NCBI GenBank assembly: GCA_041941305.1
Contig: JBGTQJ010000103.1
Location: 1-18,994 of the forward strand
Length of the DNA stretch: 18,994 nucleotides
Direction: 5' to 3'
Source of the DNA: JANSWP01 sp041941305
GTDB taxonomy: Bacteria; Bacteroidota; Bacteroidia; Chitinophagales; Saprospiraceae
Shown: piece after piece, positions 6,997 through 15,400 of the stretch
Position numbering within the stretch: the first letter of the stretch is position 1
Layout of the letters: every line of letters begins with the position of its first letter
Notes under the pieces: model-generated
Told to the model about the DNA's origin: nothing
The model's database searches: none
The model's input: the letters and a program-made list of their open reading frames with translations, nothing else
Made by a program: the position numbers and the translations under genes

Positions 6997-7311
6997 CTAT
7001 TCTTTTCTATTATACGTTTCTGTTATTTTCTTAAATTTAGAAAGTAAAAAATTTAGCTTTGTTAAATCTCCGCCTCCTCTAAATTTTTTGTTCTTCACAT
7101 CAAAAAAGTACCAATCGTTTTCTGACCTCTCTACAACATCATTTGTTATTTCAAGATGTTCTAAACTCGTATCACGTAGGTCTATTTCAATATCCCATCC
7201 AGGGTTGTCTACCGTCTCTATTTTTATTTGGTTTTCATGTTCCCAATCTCCGTTGCATTCTAACAAAAACCAGTTACTCAACCAATCGATTAAATTTATA
7301 TTATCCTCCAT
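6997..7311 (-). CDS. Imm53-family immunity protein (orphan)
   Basis: A 104-residue cytoplasmic protein from the ATG at 7311. The frame is open to 7383, but the first 24 codons of that longer version come partly from the hairpin repeat, so I do not use it. The sequence follows the Imm53 pattern closely: WLSNWFLLECNGDWEHENQI near residues 10-29, then KIETVDNPGWDIEIDL (30-45), ENDWYF (64-69) and FRGGGDLTKLNFLLSKF (77-93). Imm53 proteins are predicted immunity factors found next to polymorphic toxins; the toxin they neutralise is not visible here. What lies upstream is the hairpin repeat and a transposase scrap instead of a toxin tip, so this is an orphan immunity gene. It remains intact. Confidence 0.85.
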   Translation of the reverse strand: MEDNINLIDWLSNWFLLECNGDWEHENQIKIETVDNPGWDIEIDLRDTSLEHLEITNDVVERSENDWYFFDVKNKKFRGGGDLTKLNFLLSKFKKITETYNRKE

Positions 7312-7352
7312 TGTTAAATCTTTTATTGTTTGGAATTTCGTCAGGTCGAGCT

Positions 7353-7421
7353 GGTGACAACGAGCAGGCTTGTTAAAAAACAAGCCTGCTTTTGATGTTT
7401 GTCATGTCTTGCGCGAGCAGG
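7353..7421 (+). repeat. Copy B of the cassette-flanking hairpin repeat
   Basis: This 69-bp copy is a direct repeat of 6118-6189. Its stem pairs GAGCAGGCTTGTT with AACAAGCCTGC across a short A-rich loop, and four T follow on the plus strand. It lies 41 bp upstream of the Imm53 start, and its end (GCGCGAGCAGG) coincides with the point where transposase similarity begins, so it sits on a rearrangement junction. Together the two copies enclose Imm53, the barnase remnant and barstar. Confidence 0.8.
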
Positions 7422-7575
7422 GAATGATAAAAATGTCAAAGGGATTAACATTGTCAATTTTCTGTATCAAAGCCCAGCAGTGGAGTTTGATAAAATATCC
7501 ATTCCTGTAGCATTTGAAATAATCAAAAAGACGGAGCCGTGGCTTGACAAAAAAAGCGGGACGAGGCTTTTTTGC
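7412..7575 (+). pseudogene. Transposase (IS4-type DDE) fragment
   Basis: On the plus strand an open frame of ~60 codons contains GNDKNVKGINIVNFLYQ, then SIPVAFEIIKKTEPW and LDKKSG. This is the pattern of the segment in IS4/IS701-like transposases where H-x-K/N-V-K-G-I-N is followed by the I-P-V-A-F/Y-E stretch. Similarity begins about where hairpin repeat B ends and stops near 7560, so only a small internal piece of a normal ~350-residue transposase remains; no inverted ends are visible. It runs opposite to the immunity genes and lies between two of them. It marks a past insertion or recombination. The family is from memory of the motif and the exact group is uncertain. Confidence 0.65.
7550..7573. 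terminator. Bidirectional terminator-like hairpin
   Basis: AAAAAAGC (7550-7557) and GCTTTTTT (7566-7573) form an 8-bp stem around GGGACGAG, with T runs on either strand. It sits at the 3' end of the putative immunity gene whose stop begins at 7575 and overlaps the end of the transposase fragment. Confidence 0.45.
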
Positions 7576-8039
7576 TATTTTCCTAAATACTGATAAATCC
7601 TTTCTTGTGCATCAGTCTTCCGACGATTTTGATAGATACTAAAACTATTGAGTACTTTTTCTTCAATCGCAAGTAGTAAATCTTCAACTCGTAATGGAAC
7701 CCTCTTTTCTTCTTCAAATGCCATCCATTTTTTTAAACCTACAATTGGTAACATTAATTTTGTGAATGGCAACATCAATTCATAGGACATTGCTTTAACA
7801 TGAAGATTCGGGTAAAAATTTGAAATATCTATATCATATCTGTGTGAAAACTCTCCTATAAAATAATCTAAATCTTCAAAGTCAAATTTCAAATCGCCTT
7901 CAAATTCTGTTAAAGCACTAATTTGATTACTATTGAAAGACCTATTACTTTCTTGCAAGTACTGATGAAAATGTTTTTCGTAAAATTCTTTGAAAAACGG
8001 TTTTAACTCACTAATACTAATTTGATTTTCCATATTCAT
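7575..8039 (-). CDS. Putative immunity protein for the adjacent Rhs tip
   Basis: A 154-residue soluble protein (ATG at 8039, a second ATG two codons later) with no signal peptide or membrane segment. I do not recognise its family with confidence. Residues 44-78 (FEGDLKFDFEDLDYFIGEFS, then HRYDIDISNFYP) faintly recall the acidic, acyl-carrier-like DUF1493 proteins, which also occur as immunity-type genes, but this is weak. The C-terminal half is helical and charged. The case for immunity is position: it starts 7 bp after the stop of the Rhs tip on the same strand, exactly where cognate immunity genes sit, and two further immunity genes follow. Its last codons reach the transposase fragment, so the original 3' end could be slightly altered. 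Confidence 0.55.
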   Translation of the reverse strand: MNMENQISISELKPFFKEFYEKHFHQYLQESNRSFNSNQISALTEFEGDLKFDFEDLDYFIGEFSHRYDIDISNFYPNLHVKAMSYELMLPFTKLMLPIVGLKKWMAFEEEKRVPLRVEDLLLAIEEKVLNSFSIYQNRRKTDAQERIYQYLGK

Positions 8040-8046
8040 AAATCAT

Positions 8047-8823
8047 TTAATTGTTCCACCAATTAGCGACTTTACCTCCTAACCAACTTGGTCCAACATT
8101 TTGATAATTAAATTGTCCTGCACTACCAAGCCCTTTATAAGAGGAACTATTTTGATAACTATTAAAATCAAGAAGCATAGTTGTCGCATCAAGTCCAAAT
8201 CCAACTCCTGATACCGTCTTTCCAGCACTTATTAAATTTTTTCCCCAGAACTTACTTAAAGAACCAGCACTACCACCACTACGCAAATAGAAAACTCTCT
8301 CCCAGTTAGTGTATTTATTCATGCCCTTGAAACCAGTAACTCGTGGTACTAAGTTGTGCTTTTTAACAAATTCCTTACTAACTGGTATCTGCAACAAACC
8401 TCCTGCTGCCATTTGTGGTAATCCAGCCAATGTCAAACCGACTGTAGATGAACCATCTCCACCTGCTACTTGCCCCTGAAGTTCTGCTCTCTCTGGACTA
8501 TCCGCCCAATAGCTTGGTGGATTATCTTTGGAATAAATTGGATAATCTGGATTTGACGAAGCATATGCACCTCCTTTATAAGAATCTGTATCATACGCTT
8601 GACCTACTCCGAGAATCATTTCACTACCAGAAGTAGATGTGAATTGATGACCTGGTTTTGTGTATAAAACATCTTCGCCATATGTATCAACTGCCTGTTC
8701 ATACGAAGTCACATTTTCATCCCATTTCCAAGTTATTGAACCATTTTTGTTTTTCGTTCCTATCCAATCTTCTGGCGCTCTGCCATCAGGGTCAACAAAT
8801 CGTAATGGATTATCAAAGCCGTA
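8047..8823 (-). CDS. Rhs C-terminal tip (unrecognised toxin domain), cut off from core by a stop
   Basis: The frame continues that of the Rhs core after a TAA at 8824-8826 and stays open for 258 codons. It begins with YGFDNPLRFVDPDGRAPEDW, the conserved end of Rhs cores; the DPDGRAPEDW motif marks the border to the variable tip. Next comes a linker (GTKNKNGSITWKWDENVTSY) of the type seen before many Bacteroidota tips. The tip proper, about 190 residues, is glycine- and serine-rich, has two mildly hydrophobic stretches (GLTLAGLPQMAAGGLL and GKTVSGVGFGLDATTMLL), and ends in GGKVANWWNN. I recognise no nuclease, deaminase or other toxin motif. The only start after the TAA is a GTG at 8710-8712. 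It is either a disconnected tip or, if the stop is a sequencing error, the live end of the Rhs protein. Confidence 0.7.
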   Translation of the reverse strand, partial: YGFDNPLRFVDPDGRAPEDWIGTKNKNGSITWKWDENVTSYEQAVDTYGEDVLYTKPGHQFTSTSGSEMILGVGQAYDTDSYKGGAYASSNPDYPIYSKDNPPSYWADSPERAELQGQVAGGDGSSTVGLTLAGLPQMAAGGLLQIPVSKEFVKKHNLVPRVTGFKGMNKYTNWERVFYLRSGGSAGSLSKFWGKNLISAGKTVSGVGFGLDATTMLLDFNSYQNSSSYKGLGSAGQFNYQNVGPSWLGGKVANWWNN

Positions 8824-10455
8824 TTAGAAGGGCGACCAACTTGGCATTTCTGCCGCTAACGGGTCAACACTTGTAAACCGTCCAATCGCTACATCATACC
8901 ATCTTGCCCCATAGTCATTCCAGTTTAGACCAAAATCTTCATTGAGCTCTTTCCCATTGTATTGATATTGATTCCCAACTCCAATCTGTGGTACCCAAGT
9001 TCCCTCCATATTCATCCCGAACGCATAATAATGATTCTCCTGTAATAATTCCTGTGGCTCCTCTTCCGGAGTTTGAGGAATATCTCTTGGCGTAATCACC
9101 CCATCGCCATTCAAATCTGCAAAAGTCACTCTGGCATTGCCTAGGTGGTCAGTGATGGTGTATGCCATTGTTCCGGATGGAATCAAAGGTGGTCCTGTCA
9201 GACTATCCGGATCCAAAACTGGGGTTAAATACACCCTTCCCTCTTCGTGATAAATGAATTCGCCATTGTTCTGGTCTTTTTCAATGCCATCAATGTAATC
9301 TACCTGGTTGGTTTCACTACCTCCAATGACATTTTTTCTCAGTTTTCTGCCTGTGGCGTCGTATATCCAGTGGATTTCTTCGCTCGTATTGAAAACAACT
9401 TTGTAAGGTAAATTTAAGTGATTGTATTCAATTTGGCTAATGCCCTTCCCTGAATCTGTGATGAGATTGCCATTATCATCGTAGGTGTAACCGGATGTGG
9501 CTTTGAAGCCTTTATTGATAGATGTTTCTGTGATGCCAGTCAATTGATCCTTGTCTGTATTGTATTGATAGGTCATATTATCAATTTGCCCATAACTATA
9601 GAGAGTCTCTCCACTTTGTGTGGTGCATTCACTTACTGGACCTCTTCTACTGATTCTTTGAATATTGCCTATTGCATCATAACCATTGAACATATCAACA
9701 TCATAATTTCCATGATTGTAGTAATCATCATCCTGGGTGATGTCTGCATATTTGGCAAACTGTATGCGGTCCAGGTCATCGTATTGATAACCATAAGCTT
9801 GTCGGTCTCGACCTGCCACCTGCCAGTATTGGGCGGCGATGTTGCCATTGCCATAGCCTTGAGCGACTACATTGCTGATTCGTTCATCGCCATTGTAGTA
9901 TTGTAACTTTAAAGCAAATAAATCATTGTCATCCAGTTCATCCAGGTCTGTGCCTTGTTTTTTGGCCAGGTGGGTTTGATTCCAGTTTTCAATGTTTATG
10001 CTTTGAAGGATGAGGTAGTTGCCTTGCAGTAAATCCAGTTCATGTTGCAACAAATACACTTCATCTCCATTGCAGAGTTTGACTCTATAGAGTTTGGTAG
10101 GCAATTGGATTTCAGATAGGGGAGTTTCATCCCAAAGTGTTTTGATACTGTCCTGGCTAGCTTGTTGAGCTTCCAATTCTGCTTGTGTGCAAGTTAATTC
10201 CTCCTCCTGGCAAGGGTCACAAGCACTTACATACTGTACTTTTGCATAAACCACATCAATAAAAGCACTCGCCCCGCTATGGTGATTGACCGCCAATTTT
10301 AATTGATTGATTTGGCTTGCATCTGGCAATATGTCTGGAGTAAAGGTTTTGGTTATAAGACCACCTGGGCTACCTTCAGTACCAGTTAAATGAAGATAAT
10401 CCTGGCCTCCATTGATACTTATAAATTGAGTACCATCCCATAAACCAAAATGCAA
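8824..10455 (-). CDS. Rhs repeat core, 5'-truncated and stop-interrupted (probable pseudogene)
   Basis: An Rhs/YD-repeat shell protein fragment. In intact proteins this part forms a cocoon around the toxic tip. YD-type repeats are visible: YDDLDRIQFAKYA, YDAIGNIQRISRRG, YTYDDNGNLITDSG and IYDATGRKLRKN. The core follows: DHLGNARVTFADLNGDGV, YYAFGMNMEG, YQYNGKELNEDFGLNWNDYG, then ARWYDVAIGRFTSVDPLAAE. It ends in PSWSPF and TAA at 8824-8826, where intact relatives have one variable codon before Y-x-x-x-N-P-L-R-F. The first ATG is at 10455, but the frame and protein-like sequence run on to about 10560 with no start and stop at 10576-10578, where an AraC remnant on the other strand begins. The signal peptide and most of the N-terminal shell are missing. 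Likely inactive, though the frame is clean for 583 codons. Confidence 0.85.
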   Translation of the reverse strand: MHFGLWDGTQFISINGGQDYLHLTGTEGSPGGLITKTFTPDILPDASQINQLKLAVNHHSGASAFIDVVYAKVQYVSACDPCQEEELTCTQAELEAQQASQDSIKTLWDETPLSEIQLPTKLYRVKLCNGDEVYLLQHELDLLQGNYLILQSINIENWNQTHLAKKQGTDLDELDDNDLFALKLQYYNGDERISNVVAQGYGNGNIAAQYWQVAGRDRQAYGYQYDDLDRIQFAKYADITQDDDYYNHGNYDVDMFNGYDAIGNIQRISRRGPVSECTTQSGETLYSYGQIDNMTYQYNTDKDQLTGITETSINKGFKATSGYTYDDNGNLITDSGKGISQIEYNHLNLPYKVVFNTSEEIHWIYDATGRKLRKNVIGGSETNQVDYIDGIEKDQNNGEFIYHEEGRVYLTPVLDPDSLTGPPLIPSGTMAYTITDHLGNARVTFADLNGDGVITPRDIPQTPEEEPQELLQENHYYAFGMNMEGTWVPQIGVGNQYQYNGKELNEDFGLNWNDYGARWYDVAIGRFTSVDPLAAEMPSWSPF

Positions 10456-10564
10456 TTTGTTATTAGCAGAATTTCGATACCATAGTTTTACATAAACTTC
10501 AAAAGAAAGGATCTGTGCATTTGAAGGCAGGTTAAAATTAAAGTCCCACTCTCCTTCTGATTCG

Positions 10565-10648
10565 AAATGTCCTGATTATTTCAGCCGTGTGTTTAAGAAA
10601 GAATTTGGGGTGGCCCCAACTGTTTTTAGGGAAAGTTCTAATGTCTAA
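10565..10648 (+). pseudogene. AraC-family regulator C-terminal remnant
   Basis: The plus strand reads CPDYFSRVFKKEFGVAP followed by T-V-F-R-E-S-S-N-V and a TAA at 10646-10648. This is the second helix-turn-helix of an AraC-family regulator (consensus Y-F-S-R-x-F-K-K-x-x-G-x-x-P-x-x-[FY]-R) with its natural C-terminus. Only ~27 codons exist; upstream of 10565 the sequence is the Rhs frame read on the other strand. The gene was therefore cut by a rearrangement that also removed the 5' part of the Rhs gene. The following 165 bp to the reductase gene hold only a weak 8-bp inverted repeat (10745-10752 with 10765-10772). Confidence 0.78.
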
Positions 10649-10813
10649 TTTTTGTAAAATCAGATTGATTTGCTTTAGTCTTGATAAATGCTCCTATTTC
10701 GAATGAATCAATTTTAACCAAATTACAACAAATAAAGAGCACTTCAATTCTAATTCTTTTGCAATAGAATTGTGGTAATAAAGTTGCTGACTGGAAACTT
10801 ACTTATTGGACAT

Positions 10814-11710
10814 TTACTTATGTTTTTCATAAGCTTCAGCGAACACCAGCTCTTTTAAAAAATGAATATCCTTTTCGTTTAATTGCGATACCTCAAATAC
10901 CTCTGCATTTTCCTCCAACTGTTTCATCGTCCTGATTCCAGCAGCAATAGTTGTAACAGCTGGATGTTTTAATACAAATTGTAAGGCTGCCTGCGCCAAA
11001 GTTTGATTTTCCTTTTTGAACGAAGCCAGGGTATTTTGAATTTCCTGGACTTGAGATTTATCAAATGAGAGATAATCTTGTGAAGCTTTTCCTGCAAGAA
11101 GCCCTTTTGCGATTGCTCCACGAACAATAACCCCAATATTATTTTGTTCCAATAAATCCAAACAGCTTTCTTCCGGTCTTCTATCCAGCAAACTGTATTG
11201 CATCATCACACTCACAAGGTTTGATTTTTCAACCCATGTCCGAATTACGTTTGGGCGAATTGAAGAAATTCCATAATGACGGATATGACCTGCTTGTTTT
11301 AGTTCTTCAAATGCTTCTATGGTTTCCTCAATGGGGTCTTCAATAGTCCCTCCGTGCAATTGATATAAATCGATGTAATCCGTTTGCAATCTTTTTAAAC
11401 TTTTGTGAATTGCTCTTTTGAGGTAAGCTTTTTTGGGATTCCAGTCCCAGCCACTACCATCTGCTCGCATTTGATTCCCCACTTTAGTGGCGATGAGGAC
11501 TTTTTTCCGCTTGCCTTTTAATGCTTTTCCTACTGTTTCTTCGTTCAATCCTTTCTGATATAAATCTGCCGTGTCGAAAAAATTGATCCCCAAGTCAATA
11601 GCTCGATGAAGGAGTTTTACATTATCTGGATGGTTTTCGGGCAGGGACATACAACCAAAAGAAATTTTGGAGACACTTAGGTCAGAACTACCAAGTAAGC
11701 TAAAATGCAT
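10814..11710 (-). CDS. Aldo/keto reductase
   Basis: A 298-residue NADPH-dependent oxidoreductase of the aldo/keto reductase superfamily, cytoplasmic, full length. The catalytic tetrad is complete: Asp46 and Tyr51 in FFDTADLY, Lys76 in ATKVG and His119 in YQLHG. The substrate-side motif D-Y-I-D-L-Y (111-116) and the conserved GISS after a HIRHYG segment are present. The C-terminal third has the usual VLKHPAVTTIAAGIR phosphate-binding region for NADP. The physiological substrate cannot be predicted. The start (ATG at 11710) is 56 bp from the divergent Uma2 gene, so the promoters must lie in that short gap. There is no sign of damage, and the gene is outside the decayed toxin locus. Confidence 0.93.
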   Translation of the reverse strand: MHFSLLGSSDLSVSKISFGCMSLPENHPDNVKLLHRAIDLGINFFDTADLYQKGLNEETVGKALKGKRKKVLIATKVGNQMRADGSGWDWNPKKAYLKRAIHKSLKRLQTDYIDLYQLHGGTIEDPIEETIEAFEELKQAGHIRHYGISSIRPNVIRTWVEKSNLVSVMMQYSLLDRRPEESCLDLLEQNNIGVIVRGAIAKGLLAGKASQDYLSFDKSQVQEIQNTLASFKKENQTLAQAALQFVLKHPAVTTIAAGIRTMKQLEENAEVFEVSQLNEKDIHFLKELVFAEAYEKHK

Positions 11711-11743
11711 GTATTTTTGTTTTAATCACATCTAATAATTGAT

Positions 11744-11751
11744 TAAGTTTG
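11744..11751 (+). promoter_or_regulatory. Putative -7 promoter box for the Uma2 gene
   Basis: TAAGTTTG fits TAnnTTTG exactly and lies 15 bp before the ATG at 11767, implying a leader of about 10 nt. A second exact match, TATTTTTG at 11712-11719, lies further upstream. Neither has a convincing TTTG at the -33 spacing. The nearer box argues against the TTG start codon at 11749, which overlaps it. Confidence 0.4.
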
Positions 11752-11766
11752 TTAACCAAATTTTTA

Positions 11767-12384
11767 ATGATGGTTTCAACAGTAGCAAAAGAGAAATTAT
11801 ACACTATTGAAGAATATTTTGCTTTGGAAGACAAAGCAATGGAAAAGCATGAATATAACAATGGAATAATCATAAAAATGGCTGGAGGCACTCTTTCTCA
11901 CAATCAAATCAAATCTAATGTTATAAGACATCTTGGCAATTGGATTGAAGAAAATCAATTAGATTATTGGGTTTTTGACAGCGATACAAAAGTTCAAATT
12001 GAATCTTATAATCGATTTTTATACCCAGATGCTATTGTGCTTTGTGAAAAACCAAAATATTACAAAAATCGAAAGGACACCATTGTTAATCCAGTTTTAA
12101 TATTTGAGGTTTCATCAAAAGGAACGGATAAATTTGACAGGGATGATAAATTTGATATGTACAGGAGTTTGCCCTCTTTTCAGGAGTATGTAATGATTCA
12201 CCAGGATAAACCATTTGTCCAGTCTTATTTCAGACATGATGAACCAAAAAAATTATGGAAAATTTCCTCTTCCCGACAATTAAGCGAATCCATCAAATTA
12301 TTTTCAATTGATTTTGATCTTTCCTTAGATAAGGTTTATTGGAAAGTCCCGGAACTGGTCGGTGAAGAGTGGGGGAGAGATTGA
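11767..12384 (+). CDS. Uma2-family endonuclease-like protein (DUF820)
   Basis: A protein of about 205 residues with the Uma2 restriction-endonuclease fold (PD-(D/E)xK superfamily). These are widespread in cyanobacteria and Bacteroidota and of uncertain role. Visible elements are the N-terminal YTIEEYFALED and HEYNNGIIIKMAGG (28-41, the family's E-x-x-x-G-x-x-x-x-M), YPDAIVLCEKP at 86-96 with the active-site PD, and VLIFEVSSKGTDKFDRDDKF at 110-129 with Glu114 and the S-x-x-T-x-x-x-D-R-x-x-K motif. All the expected acidic and lysine residues are present. The start is one of two adjacent ATGs (11767 or 11770). The stop overlaps the edge of the long hairpin that follows. Divergent from the reductase; no partner gene suggests a defence system. 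Confidence 0.88.
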   Translation: MMVSTVAKEKLYTIEEYFALEDKAMEKHEYNNGIIIKMAGGTLSHNQIKSNVIRHLGNWIEENQLDYWVFDSDTKVQIESYNRFLYPDAIVLCEKPKYYKNRKDTIVNPVLIFEVSSKGTDKFDRDDKFDMYRSLPSFQEYVMIHQDKPFVQSYFRHDEPKKLWKISSSRQLSESIKLFSIDFDLSLDKVYWKVPELVGEEWGRD

Positions 12385-12387
12385 AAC

Positions 12388-12458
12388 AAGATCAAGTTCA
12401 AGTGTCAAGTTCAACAGCAAAGATTTTGAACTTGAACTTGACACTTGAACTTGATCTT
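12388..12458. terminator. 27-bp perfect hairpin between convergent genes
   Basis: The arms 12388-12414 and 12432-12458 are exact reverse complements over 27 bp around a 17-nt loop. The arms consist mostly of variants of CAAGTT/AACTTG, so they are internally repetitive as well. The structure begins 4 bp after the Uma2 stop and ends 16 bp before the stop of the giant secreted protein, as a shared terminator for both convergent genes would. No T run directly follows either arm, so it may end transcripts or protect their 3' ends. Confidence 0.7.
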
Positions 12459-12473
12459 AATCTTAATCGTGAC

Positions 12474-15400
12474 CTAACCTCTTACCACCTTATGAACAAG
12501 AGCATTCCCATTTTCATCAAAAACCCTGACCCAATACACACCCGCTGCTAATTGCCTTAAATTCAGGACTTTAGATGGTAGATTGCTCACATGAAATTCA
12601 GTAATGATTACTTGTCCCAGGTGGTTCAGCAATTCAACTTTATAAACTTTGTTGATTCCTGAAGATTGAATTTCAATATTTAAAATATCAAGAGTAGGAT
12701 TGGGATAAACTATAAAATTCCAATCCAATGAAATGTTTTGAGTGCTGGTTACCGTCACCATAACTTCATCGGAAACTGCAAAGCATCCGTTCTGGTCTGT
12801 CACACCCACACTATAGTTTCCAGATTCTGTAACTTCGAAAGTTTGATCATTTGCTCCTGCAATGGATTGCCCATTTAAGTACCATTGGTAATTTTGACCA
12901 GTTGTAGAAGTCAAAGTATTTTGATTGACTGAAATTTCAGGAATGGTAACAGGGAAAACCGTTATGGCAACTTCCTCAGAAATATTTGCGCAATTATCCT
13001 GTATGACCTGGACAGAAAAGGTACTGGCATAACTAACAACTAATGAAGATTGATTGGCACCTGCTATTGGATTGTCCCATTCAAACCATTGATATTGATC
13101 AGCAAAAGGATTGGTGGACAATTGTACACTTTCTCCCTCACACAATTCCGTTACAGGTGCAATAATTGGAGCATCGGGTAAAGGTGTAACAGTGAGTTTC
13201 ATAATCTCAGATTCAGCGGAACAATCACTATTGCTGGCGACTACCATGTAACTGCCTGCTTGTGATGCGCTTATTTCATTTGAGTCATCTCCATATAAGG
13301 CACCTTCAAAATACCATTGATAATTATCTGCCCCGTCTAAGATGGAAATTAATAATTCCTCCCCATCACAAATTGTATTCTGGGTTGGGACTGAAAGGGC
13401 TACATCTGGATATGCATTTACTATCAGGTTTAACAGTTCAGAAGTTGTAGAGCAATTGCCATTGGTTGCCTGTACTGAATAGTTGCCAGGTTGATTGGTC
13501 ATGATAGCATTCCCGGTTTCTCCCATAGCTTGTCCATTAAGGAACCAGCTATAGCTTTCCGCACCTGAAGGAACAGAAATACTTAAACTTTCATCTTCGC
13601 AAATTTCATTTTGAAGCGGCACATCAAGTGTGATGTCCGGATAATTGGTAATATTTACAGTAACCAAATCCGAAGTAGATATGCAATCTTCATTGGAAGC
13701 GATGACATGGTAATCTCCTGGAGTTGAAACAATAATTTCATTCCCTGTTTCACTCAAAATTTGATCATCTAAAAACCATTCATACTGTCCCGCACCTGAT
13801 GGAACTGTAATGGTAAGGGATTCATCCTCACAAAGGGTATTTTCGGTAGGGACGGAAAGTGTCACATTTGGAAGTAGTATTTGTTCAATGGTGACAGATT
13901 CTGAAGTAGACAGGCAATTTTCCTTGATTGCCTCTACATAATAGGAGCCAGGATCTGAAATGACAATTTCATTGTTCATTTCATTTAGTGTTAGCCCATT
14001 TTGATACCACAAATAGCTGTCAGCTCCTGTAGGTATAGAAACCACTATGCTTTCCCCCTCACAAATGGTGTTTTGTGATGGAGTTGAAAGCGAAACATCA
14101 GGTAGTGGAATCACTTCAACATTTATTGCTTCTGAAGTCGCTGCACAATCCCCATTTGCTGCCTCAATATGATAAATGCCAGATTCAGTAATTTCGATAT
14201 TGAATTCTGTTTCAGAGATTGGACTTCCATCTTTGAACCATTGATAAGTTTCTGCTCCACTTGGAATAGCGACAGAAAGAATTTCACCCTCACATATTGT
14301 ATTCTCCAGTGGTTTGGACAAGGAAACATCAGGATAAGCCAATACTTGTAAAATAACCGTTTCTGATACTTTGGGACATTCTCCATTTTGAGCTTCTACA
14401 TAGTAATTACCTGCTTCATTGACCGTGATTTCGTTCCCCGTCCCTGAAATCATTTGTCCATCTTTATACCATTGATAGGTGTCGGAACCAGGCGGAATGG
14501 ATATAGCGAAGTTTTCCCCATCACAAATTGAATTCTGTATGGGAACTGAAAGAGTTACGTCTGGCAGTGGAGTAACCTGGAGCACAACATTATCTGAAAC
14601 CGATTCACAATCGCCATTGGCTGCTTCTACAAAATAAGTACCTGCTTCCTGAGCTTGTATTTCTGAATCCTGGTCATCCAATAAAACGCCATCTTGATAC
14701 CAATTGTAGGTTCCTGCTCCTGATGGGACACCGATATTCAGACTTTCCCCTTCGCAAATGGTATTGTCGCCTGGAACGGACAAACTTACGTCAGGGGGTA
14801 AGGTGATTTGCAGGGAAATTGTTTCTGAAGTAGAGGCACAATCCCCATTGGAAGCTACGACGTAGTAATCACCTTCCATTGTAACTGTTTGGCTATATTC
14901 AGTTCCCAAAGTAATATTGTTGTCCTGGTACCACTGGTAGGATTCTGCTCCTGCAGGAATTTCCATTGTTAATGATTCACCCTCACAAATGATGTTTTGA
15001 AAAGGAACTGAAAGACTGACTTCGGGATAGGTATATACTATCAGCTCAGTTAAATCTGAAGTTGAAGCGCAATCGTGATTGGAAGCGACCACGTGATAGT
15101 TCCCTGCATTATTTGTTTCTATTTCTGAATTCGTTTCATCTTCAATGATTTCATTATCCAAATACCATTGATAGCTTTCTGCTCCTGTTGGAATGGAGAT
15201 GAGTAGGGATTCATCTTCACAAATTTGATTCTCTGTCCCGACATTTAACTGAACATTTGGATATTGATAGAGTGCTACAGGCACTTCCTCAGAATCAGAA
15301 ATGCAATCGCTATTAGTAGCAGAAACCCTATAATTTCCAGCTTCAAAAACTGTGATACTATTGACGTTTTGAGCAATTAAACCATTTCCATCAAACCAAT

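Noticed and set aside
7312..7383. 24-residue N-terminal extension of Imm53
   Set aside because: It is translated partly from hairpin repeat B; the family starts near the ATG at 7311.
9070..9130. DLNGDGVITPRD in the Rhs core as a calcium-binding or dockerin-like module
   Set aside because: The stretch follows DHLGNARVTF as in many Rhs cores of this phylum and is a single loop, too little for a dockerin.
11767..12384. Uma2 protein as part of a restriction or defence system
   Set aside because: No methylase, helicase or other defence partner lies nearby; Uma2 genes commonly occur alone.
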